64,000 nucleotides of DNA, taken from contig NZ_CM007717.1 of NCBI RefSeq assembly GCF_002019855.1, positions 4,674,657-4,738,656 of the forward strand. The letters run 5' to 3'. The notes below the pieces were generated by a model that worked only from the letters and a program-made list of their open reading frames with translations, was not told where the DNA came from and made no database searches. The DNA is from Streptomyces antibioticus. Lineage in GTDB: Bacteria; Actinomycetota; Actinomycetes; Streptomycetales; Streptomycetaceae. The stretch's first letter is position 1. Each line of letters starts with the position of its first letter. The position numbers and the translations under genes were made by a program. Below, piece by piece: positions 42,696-51,525 of the stretch.

Positions 42696-44184
42696 CGGCC
42701 CCCGGCAGTTCCGGCCGGTTGGTCGCGAGTCGGTCGCCGATGTCGCGCAGCCCCGTGAGGTCGTGCACATCGCCGGGCAGCGCACCCACTTCGGTCACGG
42801 CCACTTCCGGGTGCAGCGAGGCGAAGCGGTCGCGTGTGCGCCGCTCGCGCGAGAGCAGGTGCATCCGCTCGGCGTGCAGCCTCAGCAGGCCCGCCGTGAG
42901 GCGATCGGTGCCGGGGTCGGGGGAGCCTGGCCGAGTGCCGGAGCGGTCCGCGGGCCGGGACGCGGGGGACGCCGTGGCCGCGGGGGATGCGGTGGGGGCG
43001 TCGGCTGCTGTGGCCGCGGTGGGAGCGTCGGGTGCGGTGGGGGTGTCTGGTGCGCCGGGGGCGTCGTCGGATCCTGAACTGCCGTACGTGTCGGGAGAGT
43101 TACGAAGTCCAGCTTTCCCGCCGTCCTGATCCACAATGCGGGCGTCTTCAAGATTTTCCGCTTCAAGATTTTCCGCGGCGGCGAGCGCCCGCTCGGCCGA
43201 CAACTGGGCGGCACCGCTGCCATGGACCCGGTTGAGCACCAGACCGGCGAGCGGCATCCGCTCCGCCGCCAGCCGCTCCACGAAGTACGCGGCCTCCCGC
43301 AGCGCGTCCCGCTCGGGGGCCGCCACCACCAGGAACGCCGTCCCCGGTGCCTGGAGCAGCTTGTACGTGGCGTCCGCGCGCGTGCGGAAGCCCCCGAACA
43401 TCGAGTCCATGGCCGCCACGAACGTCTGGACGTCCTTCAGCAACTGCCCGCCCAGCAGCTTGCCGAGCGCGCCCGTCATCATCGACATCCCGACGTTGAG
43501 GAACTTCATCCCCGCGCGGCCGCCGACCTTGGCGGGCGCGAGCAGCACCCGGATCAGCTTGCCGTCCAGGAACGACCCGAGCCGCTTGGGCGCGTCCAGG
43601 AAGTCCAGCGCCGAACGCGACGGCGGGGTGTCGACGACGATCAGGTCCCACTCGTCCCTGGCCCGCAACTGGCCCAGCTTCTCCATCGCCATGTACTCCT
43701 GCGTGCCGGCGAAGCCCGCGGAGAGCGACTGATAGAAGGGGTTCGACAGGATCGCCGCCGCCCGCTCGGGATCCGCGTGCGACTCGACGATCTCGTCGAA
43801 CGTCCGCTTCATGTCGAGCATCATCGCGTGCAGCTCGCCCCGCGCGGAGTCGTCGATGCCCTTCACCCGGCGCGGGGTGTTGTCCAGCGAGTCGATGCCC
43901 ATTGACTGGGCGAGCCGGCGCGCCGGGTCGATGGTGAGGACCACCACCTTGCGGCCGCGCTCGGCGGCCCTGAGGCCGAGCGCCGCCGCCGTCGTCGTCT
44001 TGCCGACACCGCCCGAACCGCAGCACACCACGATGCGGGTCGCCGGGTCGTCGAGCAGCGGATCGATGTCGAGCACGCGCGTGGGGGCGAGGCCGCGCGG
44101 CGCCCGGCCCTGGGCCGAGCCCTGATCCTTTCCCTGAGCCGAGTCCTCGGCCCCGCCCTGTTCCTGGGCCCGGTCGCGGCTCAT
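42685..44184 (-). CDS. ArsA/GET3-type ATPase (second of a pair)
   Basis: 499 residues. Deviant Walker A GSGGVGKTTTAAALGL near residues 56-64, switch regions IDPARRLAQSMGID and VVDTPPSRSALDFLDAP, and the CDS ends with ArsA-like helices. A low-complexity Asp/Ala/Pro/Thr linker (around residues 345-420) interrupts the C-terminal half, and the N-terminus has a Gln/Gly/Asp-rich leader. ATG 44184 overlaps the previous ATPase stop (ATGA). The pair lies beside wblA in Streptomyces generally. The client is unknown; arsenite transport is unlikely as no ArsB is present. Confidence 0.9.
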   Translation of the reverse strand: MSRDRAQEQGGAEDSAQGKDQGSAQGRAPRGLAPTRVLDIDPLLDDPATRIVVCCGSGGVGKTTTAAALGLRAAERGRKVVVLTIDPARRLAQSMGIDSLDNTPRRVKGIDDSARGELHAMMLDMKRTFDEIVESHADPERAAAILSNPFYQSLSAGFAGTQEYMAMEKLGQLRARDEWDLIVVDTPPSRSALDFLDAPKRLGSFLDGKLIRVLLAPAKVGGRAGMKFLNVGMSMMTGALGKLLGGQLLKDVQTFVAAMDSMFGGFRTRADATYKLLQAPGTAFLVVAAPERDALREAAYFVERLAAERMPLAGLVLNRVHGSGAAQLSAERALAAAENLEAENLEDARIVDQDGGKAGLRNSPDTYGSSGSDDAPGAPDTPTAPDAPTAATAADAPTASPAATASPASRPADRSGTRPGSPDPGTDRLTAGLLRLHAERMHLLSRERRTRDRFASLHPEVAVTEVGALPGDVHDLTGLRDIGDRLATNRPELPGAADA

Positions 44185-45158
44185 GCGATCCCCTGCTTCC
44201 GCAGCTCGGTGGCGAGTTCGTACAGGTCCGCGAGGTCCATGCCCTCCGCGTGCAGCGGCAGTTCGTGCGTCGGCAGATCCAGCCCGGCCAGGACCGCGCG
44301 CTGCTCGTGCTCCAGCGCGTGCCGCTCGGCGTACTCCTCGGCCTGCCGGAGCAGCGGGTCCACCAGCCGCTCGGCATGCCCGCCGCGCCGCGCCCCGCCG
44401 AGCCCGGCGGCGGACAAAGACCGCGCGACAGAGGAACGTCCGACATTCCGTACGAGTTCCAGCTCGTCGGCGTCCAGCACCTCGGGGCGGACCATGTTCA
44501 CGATGATCCGGCCCACCGGCAGCTTGGCCGCGCGCAGCTCGGCGATGCCGTCGGCGGTCTCCTGGACCGGCATCTCCTCAAGCAGCGTGACCAGGTGGAC
44601 GGCGGTCTCCGCCGACTTCAGCACCCGCATCACGGCCTGCGCCTGATTGTGTATCGGGCCGATCCGGGCGAGCCCGGCCACCTCGTCGTTGACGTTCAGG
44701 AAGCGGGTGACGCGGCCCGTGGGCGGCGCGTCCATGACGACGTAGTCGTACACGAACCGGCCGCTCTTGTCCTTCCTGCGCACCGCCTCGCACGCCTTGC
44801 CGGTGAGGAGGACGTCCCTCAGGCCGGGGGCGATGGTGGTGGCGAAGTCGATGGCGCCGAGCTTCTTGAGGGCCCGTCCGGCGCCGCCGAGCTTGTAGAA
44901 CATCTGGAGGTAGTCCAGAAGGGCCAGTTCGGGGTCGATGGCGAGCGCGTACACCTCACCACCGCCCGGCGCGACGGCGATCTTGCGTTCCTCATAGGGC
45001 AACGCCTCCGTCTCGAAGAGCTGCGCGATGCCCTGCCGGCCCTCCACCTCGACGAGAAGCGTCCGCTTCCCCGCCGTGGCGAGGGCGAGCGCGAGGGCCG
45101 CGGCGACCGTCGTCTTTCCGGTCCCGCCCTTTCCGCTGACGACCTGGAGCCTGCTCAC
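44181..45158 (-). CDS. ArsA/GET3-type ATPase (first of a pair)
   Basis: 325 residues. Starts VSRLQVVSGKGGTGKTTVAAALALALAT with the Walker A GKGGTGKTT (about 10-18), then VEVEGRQGIAQLF and VVMDAPPTGRVTRFLNV. The shorter of two paralogous ATPases; the pair may work as a heterodimer. GTG 45158 is where similarity begins; the frame upstream is noncoding. Coupled to the following ATPase. Confidence 0.9.
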   Translation of the reverse strand: MSRLQVVSGKGGTGKTTVAAALALALATAGKRTLLVEVEGRQGIAQLFETEALPYEERKIAVAPGGGEVYALAIDPELALLDYLQMFYKLGGAGRALKKLGAIDFATTIAPGLRDVLLTGKACEAVRRKDKSGRFVYDYVVMDAPPTGRVTRFLNVNDEVAGLARIGPIHNQAQAVMRVLKSAETAVHLVTLLEEMPVQETADGIAELRAAKLPVGRIIVNMVRPEVLDADELELVRNVGRSSVARSLSAAGLGGARRGGHAERLVDPLLRQAEEYAERHALEHEQRAVLAGLDLPTHELPLHAEGMDLADLYELATELRKQGIA

Positions 45159-45307
45159 GTCTTCGAGCGTAACCAGTCCGTGCCCGAGGCAATCGGCAGG
45201 CTGTGGACAAAGGGGGCGACTATCGGCCACATGGCTTGCGGACGGCTGTGCGGTGGCCGCGCGGGCCCGCACCGGCGCAGCCCTCCGCAGCGGATACAGT
45301 CGCCCCC

Positions 45308-45466
45308 ATGACCAAGTGGGAATACGCAACCGTGCCGCTGCTCGTCCATGCCACGAAGCAGATTCTGGACACCTGGGGCGAGGACGGCTGGGAGCTCGTC
45401 CAGGTCGTGCCCGGGCCGAACAACCCCGAGCAGCTCGTGGCCTACCTGAAGCGGGAGAAGGCGTGA
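45308..45466 (+). CDS. DUF4177 family small protein
   Basis: 52 residues: MTKWEYATVPLLVHATKQ...TWGEDGWELVQVVPG..., the DUF4177 pattern of a beta-hairpin and WGxxGWELV motif. Function unknown. Its TGA overlaps the GTG of the RidA gene, so it is translated with it. Confidence 0.85.
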   Translation: MTKWEYATVPLLVHATKQILDTWGEDGWELVQVVPGPNNPEQLVAYLKREKA

Positions 45467-45927
45467 GCGCCGTCGAGGCGAGGCTCGCCGAGCTGGGGCT
45501 GACCCTGCCCGCCGTGGTGCCGCCGCTCGCGGCCTACCAGCCGGCCGTGCAGTCAGGGCCGTACGTGTTCACGGCCGGCCAGTTGCCCATGGTGGACGGC
45601 AAGCTGCCGGTCACCGGCAAGGTCGGCGCGGAGGTCACGCCCGAGGAGGCCAAGGAACTGGCCCGCACCTGCGCCCTGAACGCGCTGGCCGCCGTGAAGT
45701 CGGTCGCCGGTGACCTGGACCGTGTCGCGCGCGTGGTGAAGGTCGTCGGCTTCGTCGCGTCGGCCTCGGACTTCACCGGCCAGCCCGCCGTCCTCAACGG
45801 CGCGAGCGAACTGCTGGGCGAGGTCCTCGGCGAGAAGGGCGTGCACGCGCGCAGCGCGGTGGGCGTCGCGGTGCTGCCGCTGGACGCACCGGTCGAGGTC
45901 GAGATCCAGGTGGAGCTGCTCCCGTAG
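45463..45927 (+). CDS. RidA/YjgF/YER057c family protein
   Basis: 154 residues. YPG-type family fold with SGPYVFTAGQLPMVDGKLPVTGKVGAEVTPEEAKELARTCALNALAAVK and HARSAVGVAVLPLDAPVEVEIQ. It belongs to the RidA superfamily subgroup in which the catalytic arginine of enamine deaminases is present as HARSAVGV. It probably removes reactive enamine or imine intermediates. GTG 45463 overlaps the DUF4177 stop. Confidence 0.92.
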   Translation: MSAVEARLAELGLTLPAVVPPLAAYQPAVQSGPYVFTAGQLPMVDGKLPVTGKVGAEVTPEEAKELARTCALNALAAVKSVAGDLDRVARVVKVVGFVASASDFTGQPAVLNGASELLGEVLGEKGVHARSAVGVAVLPLDAPVEVEIQVELLP

Positions 45928-45952
45928 CGCACGGGCGGCCGCGGAGGTCGCG

Positions 45953-45977
45953 GAGGTGCCCTGACCTCGGGCACCTC
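45953..45977 (+). terminator. Hairpin terminator after the RidA gene
   Basis: GAGGTGCCC (45953-45961) pairs perfectly with GGGCACCTC (45969-45977) around a 7-nt loop, 26 bases after the RidA stop. Confidence 0.75.
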
Positions 45978-46013
45978 TCGAACATTCACTCCCCAGGGGA
46001 TAGCCTCGCGCCC

Positions 46014-46907
46014 ATGGCGAATGGGCAGGCGAATGGACAGTGGTTCCCGCAGGACTGGCCGGAACGCATCCGCGCGCTCGCGGACGGCACCCTCACCCCG
46101 GTCACCCCGAAACGCGCCGCCACCGTCATGCTCCTGAAGGACCCCAGGGACGGCGGCACCCCCGTCGTGCACATGCTCCGCAGACGCGCCTCCATGGCCT
46201 TCGCCGGAGGCGCGTACGCCTATCCGGGCGGCGGCGTCGACCCGCGCGACGACGACCGCCAGGTGCGCTGGGCCGGTCCCACGCGCGCGTGGTGGGCCGA
46301 ACGGCTCGGCGTCGACGGCGCGGCGGCCCAGGCGATCGTCTGCGCGGCCGTACGCGAGACGTACGAGGAGGCGGGCGTCCTGCTCGCCGGGCCCACCCCC
46401 GACACGGTGGTCGGCGACACCACCGGCGACGACTGGGAGGCCGACCGCGCCGCCGTGGCCGCCCGTGAGCTGTCCTTCGCGGAGTTCCTCGACCGCCGCG
46501 GCCTGGTCCTGCGGTCCGACCTGCTGGGCGCCTGGACGCGCTGGATCACCCCCGAGTTCGAGTCCCGCCGCTACGACACCTGGTTCTTCGTGGCCGCGCT
46601 CCCCGAGGGCCAGCGCACCCGCAACGCCTCCACGGAGGCCGACCGCACGGTGTGGATCCGCCCCGCCGAGGCCGCCGAGCGCTACGACCGGGGCGAGCTG
46701 ACGATGATGCCGCCCACCATCGCGACCCTGCGCCAGCTCCTGCCCTACGGCTCCGCGGCCGACGCGCTGGCCGCGGCGCCCGCGCGTGACCTCACGCCCG
46801 TCCTGGCCGAGGCGCGGCTGGCCGGGGGCGAGATCGTGCTGTCCTGGCCGGGCCACGGCGAGTTCACCAAGCACATCCCGATCGCCGCCGGGGGAGGCCC
46901 CGCATGA
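46014..46907 (+). CDS. NUDIX hydrolase
   Basis: 297 residues. The Nudix fold starts at PKRAATVMLLKDP; the box is split: AYPGGGVDPRDDD, an insertion, then AAVRETYEEAGVLL with the catalytic REx2EE pattern. Similar to the human NUDT19-like group. The C-terminal half holds RYDTWFFVAALPEGQ. ATG 46014. The stop overlaps the MBL gene (ATGA). Substrate unknown (nucleoside diphosphate derivative or CoA ester). Confidence 0.9.
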   Translation: MANGQANGQWFPQDWPERIRALADGTLTPVTPKRAATVMLLKDPRDGGTPVVHMLRRRASMAFAGGAYAYPGGGVDPRDDDRQVRWAGPTRAWWAERLGVDGAAAQAIVCAAVRETYEEAGVLLAGPTPDTVVGDTTGDDWEADRAAVAARELSFAEFLDRRGLVLRSDLLGAWTRWITPEFESRRYDTWFFVAALPEGQRTRNASTEADRTVWIRPAEAAERYDRGELTMMPPTIATLRQLLPYGSAADALAAAPARDLTPVLAEARLAGGEIVLSWPGHGEFTKHIPIAAGGGPA

Positions 46908-47734
46908 CGTACGCCGGCGCCCTTCCGGGCCAGCCCCGCGGCGAGGTCCTCTCCGGACCGGCCACCGCGCGTGCCGTGAACGTCCTCGCGCCCAACGCCT
47001 CCGCGATGACCCTGGACGGCACCAACACCTGGATCGTCGCCGAACCCGACTCGAACCTGGCGGTCGTCATCGACCCGGGTCCGCTGGACGAGGGCCATCT
47101 GCGCGCGGTCGTCGACACCGCCGAGCGGGCCGGCCGGCGCGTCGCCCTCACCCTGCTCACCCACGGCCACTCCGACCACGCCGAGGGCGCCGCCCGCTTC
47201 GCCGAGCTGACCGGTACACGCGTGCGTGCCCTGGACCCCGCGCTGCGGCTCGGCGACGAGGGCCTGGCCCACGGGGACGTCGTCACCGTCGGCGGACTGG
47301 AACTGCGGGTCGTCCCGACCCCGGGCCACACCGCGGACTCGCTCTGCTTCCACCTCCCGGCCGACCGCGCCGTCCTCACCGGCGACACGATCCTGGGGCG
47401 CGGCACGACGGTCGTGGCGCACCCCGACGGCCGCCTCGGCGACTATCTGGACTCCCTGAGGCGTCTGAGGTCCCTCACGGTCGACGACGGCGTCCACACG
47501 GTCCTCCCGGGCCACGGACCCGTCCTGGAGGACGCACAGGGCGCCGTGGAGTTCTACCTCGCCCACCGCGCCCACCGCCTCGCCCAGGTCGAGACGGCCG
47601 TCGAGAACGGCTTCACGGCCCCCTCCGAGGTCGTCGCCCACGTCTACGCCGACGTCGACCGCTCCCTGTGGCCGGCGGCGGAGCTGTCCGTCCGCGCGCA
47701 ACTGGAGTACCTCCAGGAGCACGGGTTGATCTAG
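46904..47734 (+). CDS. Metallo-beta-lactamase fold hydrolase
   Basis: 276 residues. The zinc motif HGHSDHAEG (His87, His89, Asp91, His92), a second ligand in PTPGHTADSLCF and the Asp-containing LTGDTILGRG. It resembles LACTB2-like endoribonuclease or thioesterase proteins. Coupled to the preceding NUDIX gene, so the two may act on related substrates. Confidence 0.93.
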   Translation: MTYAGALPGQPRGEVLSGPATARAVNVLAPNASAMTLDGTNTWIVAEPDSNLAVVIDPGPLDEGHLRAVVDTAERAGRRVALTLLTHGHSDHAEGAARFAELTGTRVRALDPALRLGDEGLAHGDVVTVGGLELRVVPTPGHTADSLCFHLPADRAVLTGDTILGRGTTVVAHPDGRLGDYLDSLRRLRSLTVDDGVHTVLPGHGPVLEDAQGAVEFYLAHRAHRLAQVETAVENGFTAPSEVVAHVYADVDRSLWPAAELSVRAQLEYLQEHGLI

Positions 47735-47753
47735 TAAGGGCCGAACCGGTGAC

Positions 47754-48626
47754 CTAGGCGGCTGTGGCGTCCTCCGGCCGGGCCGCCTTGATCCCGTGCA
47801 CACGCGTGTACTCCCGCGCGAGCCACGGCCCCAGGTCGTCCAGGTAGGCCGCGAGGACGGCCGCGTCGCCGGTCGGCTCGTACCCGAGGACGGCTGCCGC
47901 CCGGACCTGCGCGGCCCGCTCGGGGTAGTACCCGGCGAAGACGTCCGCCATCACGCGCAGATCGCTGCTCCAGCCGTTCCAGCGGGGCATGACCAGGGTG
48001 AACGCGGTGCGGACGAGATGGCGGGACATGTACCGCACGAGAGACCGCCGGGTGTGCTCGGTGCCGGCCGCGTCGTCCGTCCTTCCCGCGCCTCCCGCAT
48101 CGCCCGCGCGTGCCACCCGCTCGCGCCAGCGGGGCAGCAGCAGACCGAGGTCGCCGTTGGTCTCGCGGGCGAGGAGCGTGTCGGGGCGGTAGCGGGGCAG
48201 GGACGCGGCGAGGTCGTCCCCGAGGAGGGGCGTGCACAGGCAGGCCACGAAGAAGCCCATGTCGTGCCGTTCCAGGTCGCTCAGCAGCCGGGCACGGCCG
48301 TAGAGCAGTGCCCCGCCGCCGTCGATCTGCGGGAACTCGGCGTCGAGGGCCTCGACGAGCGCGCGGGCGCCCGCGTGGTCCGCCTCGGTCGGCTCGTCGT
48401 GCAGGGCGGCCAGGAGGTCCAGGTCGCTGCGGCCCACGCGCGCGGTGCCGCGCGGGATCGAGCCGTAGAGGTAGGCGCTGTGCAGCCGTACGCCGAACAG
48501 GTCGGTGAGCCGTTCCCGGGCGGCCGCGACGACGGGCCGGAAGGCGACCGGCACGCGCGCGAGGGAGCCCTCGCGGGCGATGTACCCCTGGGCGTCGAGC
48601 CCTCTGACGGCAGCCGTGTCGGTCAT
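47754..48626 (-). CDS. Nucleotidyltransferase-domain protein
   Basis: 290 residues. The Pol beta-type motif AYLYGSIPRGTARVGRSDLDLLA (Gly55-Ser56, Asp68 and Asp70 as metal ligands) is intact. The remainder is helical and resembles aminoglycoside-nucleotidyltransferase-like proteins, with a third acidic residue likely in ALDAEFPQIDGGGAL. The substrate is unknown; no resistance phenotype can be inferred. ATG 48626. It lies downstream of crp, across a tandem repeat. Confidence 0.82.
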   Translation of the reverse strand: MTDTAAVRGLDAQGYIAREGSLARVPVAFRPVVAAARERLTDLFGVRLHSAYLYGSIPRGTARVGRSDLDLLAALHDEPTEADHAGARALVEALDAEFPQIDGGGALLYGRARLLSDLERHDMGFFVACLCTPLLGDDLAASLPRYRPDTLLARETNGDLGLLLPRWRERVARAGDAGGAGRTDDAAGTEHTRRSLVRYMSRHLVRTAFTLVMPRWNGWSSDLRVMADVFAGYYPERAAQVRAAAVLGYEPTGDAAVLAAYLDDLGPWLAREYTRVHGIKAARPEDATAA

Positions 48627-48675
48627 GGGGCCACTGTGCCGCCCTGCGGGCGGATCGGCGGCTCATTTTTCGGGT

Positions 48676-48750
48676 GACCGAGGGCCCGCCCCCGTAGGGC
48701 GACCGAGGGCCCGCCCCCGTAGGGCGACCGAGGGCCCGCCCCCGTAGGGC
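48676..48750. repeat. Three perfect 25-bp tandem repeats
   Basis: Identical units at 48676-48700, 48701-48725 and 48726-48750 (GACCGAGGGCC...GTAGGGC), each with internal GGGCCC/GCCC self-complementarity. They sit 35 bases downstream of the crp stop and about 50 upstream of the nucleotidyltransferase start. Confidence 0.95.
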
Positions 48751-48784
48751 GAGCCCTTTCCGCACCGGACGGATCGGACCCGCG

Positions 48785-49459
48785 TCAGCGGGACCGCTTC
48801 GCCAGCCGCTCCACGTCCAGCAGGATCACGGCCCGCGCCTCCAGGCGCAGCCAGCCGCGGCCGGCGAAGTCGGCGAGCGCCTTGTTGACCGTCTCGCGGG
48901 AGGCGCCGACGAGCTGGGCCAGCTCCTCCTGCGTCAGGTCGTGGACGACGTGGATGCCCTCCTCGGACTGCACGCCGAAGCGGCGCGAGAGGTCCAGCAG
49001 GGCGCGCGCCACGCGTCCGGGGACGTCCGAGAAGACGAGGTCGGACATGGCGTCGTTGGTCTTGCGCAGGCGCCGGGCGACGGCGCGCAGCAGCGCGGCG
49101 GCCACCTCGGGGCGCGCGTTCAGCCAGGGCTGGAGGTCGCCGTGGCCGAGGCCGAGCAGCTTGACCTCGGTCAGGGCGGTCGCCGTCGCCGTACGCGGGC
49201 CAGGGTCGAACAGCGACAGTTCGCCGATCAGTTCGCCGGGGCCGACCACGGCGAGCATGTTCTCGCGGCCGTCCGGGGATGTGCGGTGGAGCTTGACCTT
49301 GCCCTCGGTGACGACATAGAGCCGGTCGCCCGGGTCGCCCTCGTGGAACAGGGAGTCGCCACGGGCGAGCGTCACCTCACTCATGGAGGCGCGCAGCTCA
49401 GCGGCCTGCTCGTCGTCGAGAGCCGCGAAGAGCGGGTTGCGCCGCAGAACGTCGTCCAC
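48785..49459 (-). CDS. crp: Crp/Fnr family global regulator Crp
   Basis: 224 residues. The N-terminal cyclic-nucleotide-binding barrel has LFHEGDPGDRLYVVTEGKVKL and ELIGELSLFDPGPRTATATA; the C-terminal winged helix has LTQEELAQLVGASRETVNKALADF. Crp in Streptomyces controls germination, growth and antibiotic synthesis (established). GTG 49459 gives VDDVLRRNPLFAALDDEQ and the known length. The frame upstream to 49546 is not used. A Crp site lies 91-104 bp upstream, suggesting autoregulation. Confidence 0.95.
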   Translation of the reverse strand: MDDVLRRNPLFAALDDEQAAELRASMSEVTLARGDSLFHEGDPGDRLYVVTEGKVKLHRTSPDGRENMLAVVGPGELIGELSLFDPGPRTATATALTEVKLLGLGHGDLQPWLNARPEVAAALLRAVARRLRKTNDAMSDLVFSDVPGRVARALLDLSRRFGVQSEEGIHVVHDLTQEELAQLVGASRETVNKALADFAGRGWLRLEARAVILLDVERLAKRSR

Positions 49460-49549
49460 GAGTTCTCTCCTTGTCGACCTGCTCAGGGGATCTTGCTCCC
49501 CCTTGGTACCAGGGGACCGTGTTCCCCATTTTGCTGGACGGTCCAAACA

Positions 49550-49563
49550 GTGTGATCTGTCAC
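49550..49563. promoter_or_regulatory. Crp-binding site in the crp/nth divergent spacer
   Basis: GTGTGATCTGTCAC matches the Streptomyces Crp consensus GTG-N6-GNCAC exactly, and TGTGA/TCACA (49551-49564) forms a palindrome. The rest of the spacer 49460-49788 holds no gene. Confidence 0.7.
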
Positions 49564-49788
49564 AAGGATGCCGTACACATGTCCCGTGGTAAGCGGCAGG
49601 GGTCCAATTGGGGGCTGATCTTCAGGGTCCGGGGCGGATGTCGGTGCCGGGCTTTAGGCTGGCCGGGTGTCCAAAACGCCGGTGAGAGCACAGGCCGAGG
49701 GGGCTGTGCGGGTGATGGCCCGTCGTGATTCCGCCGAGGGCGAACAGTGTTCCGGTGGCGGCGATGAAGCGGCGAGAAAGCGGCAAAG

Positions 49789-50622
49789 GTGACGAAGAAG
49801 ACCCCCGCCGGGAAACCGGCCGCCGGCAGGAAAACCGCCGGTGACAAGCCCGAGTCCCGTACGGCCCTGGTGCGCCGCGCCCGCCGGATCAACCGCGAGC
49901 TGGCCGAGATCTACCCCTACGCCCACCCCGAACTGGACTTCGAGAACCCCTTCCAGCTCGTCGTCGCCACGGTCCTGTCGGCCCAGACCACCGACCTGCG
50001 CGTCAACCAGACCACCCCCGCTCTCTTCGCCAAGTACCCCACCCCCGAGGACCTGGCCGCCGCCGATCCGGAGGAGGTCGAGGAGATCCTGCGCCCGACC
50101 GGGTTCTTCCGGGCGAAGACCCGCTCGGTGATAGGGCTCTCCAAGGCCCTCGTGGAGCAGTTCGACGGTGAGGTCCCCGGCCGTCTGGAGGACCTGGTCA
50201 AGCTGCCCGGAGTCGGCCGCAAGACGGCCTTCGTGGTGCTGGGGAACGCGTTCGGCCGTCCCGGCATCACCGTCGACACCCACTTCCAGCGGCTGGTGAG
50301 GCGCTGGCGGTGGACCGAGGAGACCGAGCCCGACAAGATCGAGGCCGCCGTCGGCGCGCTCTTCCCCAAGAGCGAGTGGACGATGCTCTCCCACCATGTG
50401 ATCTTCCACGGCCGCCGGATGTGCCACGCCCGCAAACCCGCCTGCGGTGTCTGCCCCATCGCCCCGCTCTGCCCGGCGTACGGCGAGGGCGAGACGGACC
50501 CCGAGAAGGCGAGGAAGCTGCTCAAGTACGAGAAGGGCGGCTTCCCCGGCCAGCGGCTGAACCCGCCGCAGTCCTACCTCGACGCGGGCGGCCGCCCGGC
50601 CCCTCCGCTGGGGGCCGGATGA
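49789..50622 (+). CDS. nth: Endonuclease III
   Basis: 277 residues. A DNA glycosylase/AP-lyase for oxidised pyrimidines. Helix-hairpin-helix LPGVGRKTAF with catalytic Lys145, Asp163 in TVDTHFQRL, and a 4Fe-4S loop of Cys212, Cys219, Cys222 and Cys228 (C-x6-C-x2-C-x5-C). A basic N-terminal extension is typical of actinobacteria. GTG 49789 opens MTKKTPAGKPAAGRKT. It diverges from crp. Confidence 0.95.
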   Translation: MTKKTPAGKPAAGRKTAGDKPESRTALVRRARRINRELAEIYPYAHPELDFENPFQLVVATVLSAQTTDLRVNQTTPALFAKYPTPEDLAAADPEEVEEILRPTGFFRAKTRSVIGLSKALVEQFDGEVPGRLEDLVKLPGVGRKTAFVVLGNAFGRPGITVDTHFQRLVRRWRWTEETEPDKIEAAVGALFPKSEWTMLSHHVIFHGRRMCHARKPACGVCPIAPLCPAYGEGETDPEKARKLLKYEKGGFPGQRLNPPQSYLDAGGRPAPPLGAG

Positions 50623-50704
50623 CGCGCGCGGCCACCGGACGGCCGGCGGAACGATCAGCGGGTCCTCGCGCGTTGGACCCGTCAGGACGGGGGGTGGTGC
50701 GACG

Positions 50705-51430
50705 GTGACGCGAGCGAGTGGCACACGCGGGACACCGGGCGGTGCGCGCGACGCGCGGGGCGGTCTGGTGGCCCTCAGCAAGGAGGGCCTGCCCGGCTGG
50801 CTGGACCCGGTGGTGCACGCGGTGGAGACGGTCGAGCCGCTCCAGCTCAGCCGCTTCCTGCCCCCTGAGGACGGCGCGGGACGGCAGTCGGCCGTCCTGG
50901 TCCTGTTCGGCGAGGGCGGCCGCGGACCCGAACTGCTTCTGATGGAGCGGGCCAACTCCCTGCGCTCGCACGCCGGTCAGCCCTCCTTCCCCGGCGGTGC
51001 CCTCGACCCGGAGGACGGCGATCCGCAGGGCGACGGACCGCTGCGCGCGGCCCTGCGCGAGGCCGAGGAGGAGACCGGCCTCGATCCGTCCGGCGTCCAG
51101 CTCTTCGGCGCGCTGCCCAAGCTGTACATCCCGGTCAGCGGGTTCGTCGTCACCCCGGTCCTGGGCTGGTGGCGCGAGCCCACCCCGGTCGGCGTCGTCG
51201 ACCCGAACGAGACGGCGCGGGTGTTCACCGTCCCCGTGGCCGATCTCACGGACCCCGCGCACCGCGCGACGACCGTCCACCCCAGCGGTCACCGAGGTCC
51301 GGCATTCCTGGTCGAATCGGCCCTCGTCTGGGGCTTCACGGCCGGCGTCATCGACCGGCTGCTGCACTTCGCGGGCTGGGAGCGGCCCTGGGACCGGGGG
51401 AAGCAGGTCCCGCTGGACTGGAGGTCATGA
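50705..51430 (+). CDS. NUDIX hydrolase, CoA pyrophosphatase type
   Basis: 241 residues. Nudix box GGALDPEDGD followed by LREAEEETGLDPSG, and the NudL/CoAse-type segment ELLLMERANSLRSHAGQPSFPGG. Predicted to split CoA and oxidised CoA derivatives into phosphopantetheine and 3',5'-ADP. GTG 50705. It stands between nth and marP in the usual Streptomyces order. Confidence 0.93.
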   Translation: MTRASGTRGTPGGARDARGGLVALSKEGLPGWLDPVVHAVETVEPLQLSRFLPPEDGAGRQSAVLVLFGEGGRGPELLLMERANSLRSHAGQPSFPGGALDPEDGDPQGDGPLRAALREAEEETGLDPSGVQLFGALPKLYIPVSGFVVTPVLGWWREPTPVGVVDPNETARVFTVPVADLTDPAHRATTVHPSGHRGPAFLVESALVWGFTAGVIDRLLHFAGWERPWDRGKQVPLDWRS

Positions 51431-51525
51431 CAGGGTGTCCACCGTGCTGTGTCGGCCCGGGAAGCGTCCCAGGACCCCCGGCCGACCTGTAGTGACCGCG
51501 AATTGATGAGGCGAGGCGCGAAGCG

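Noticed and set aside
50620..50708. Short frame between nth and the NUDIX gene starting ATGACGCGCGCG
   Set aside because: About 29 codons, Arg-rich, no ribosome site; more likely spacer that couples translation.
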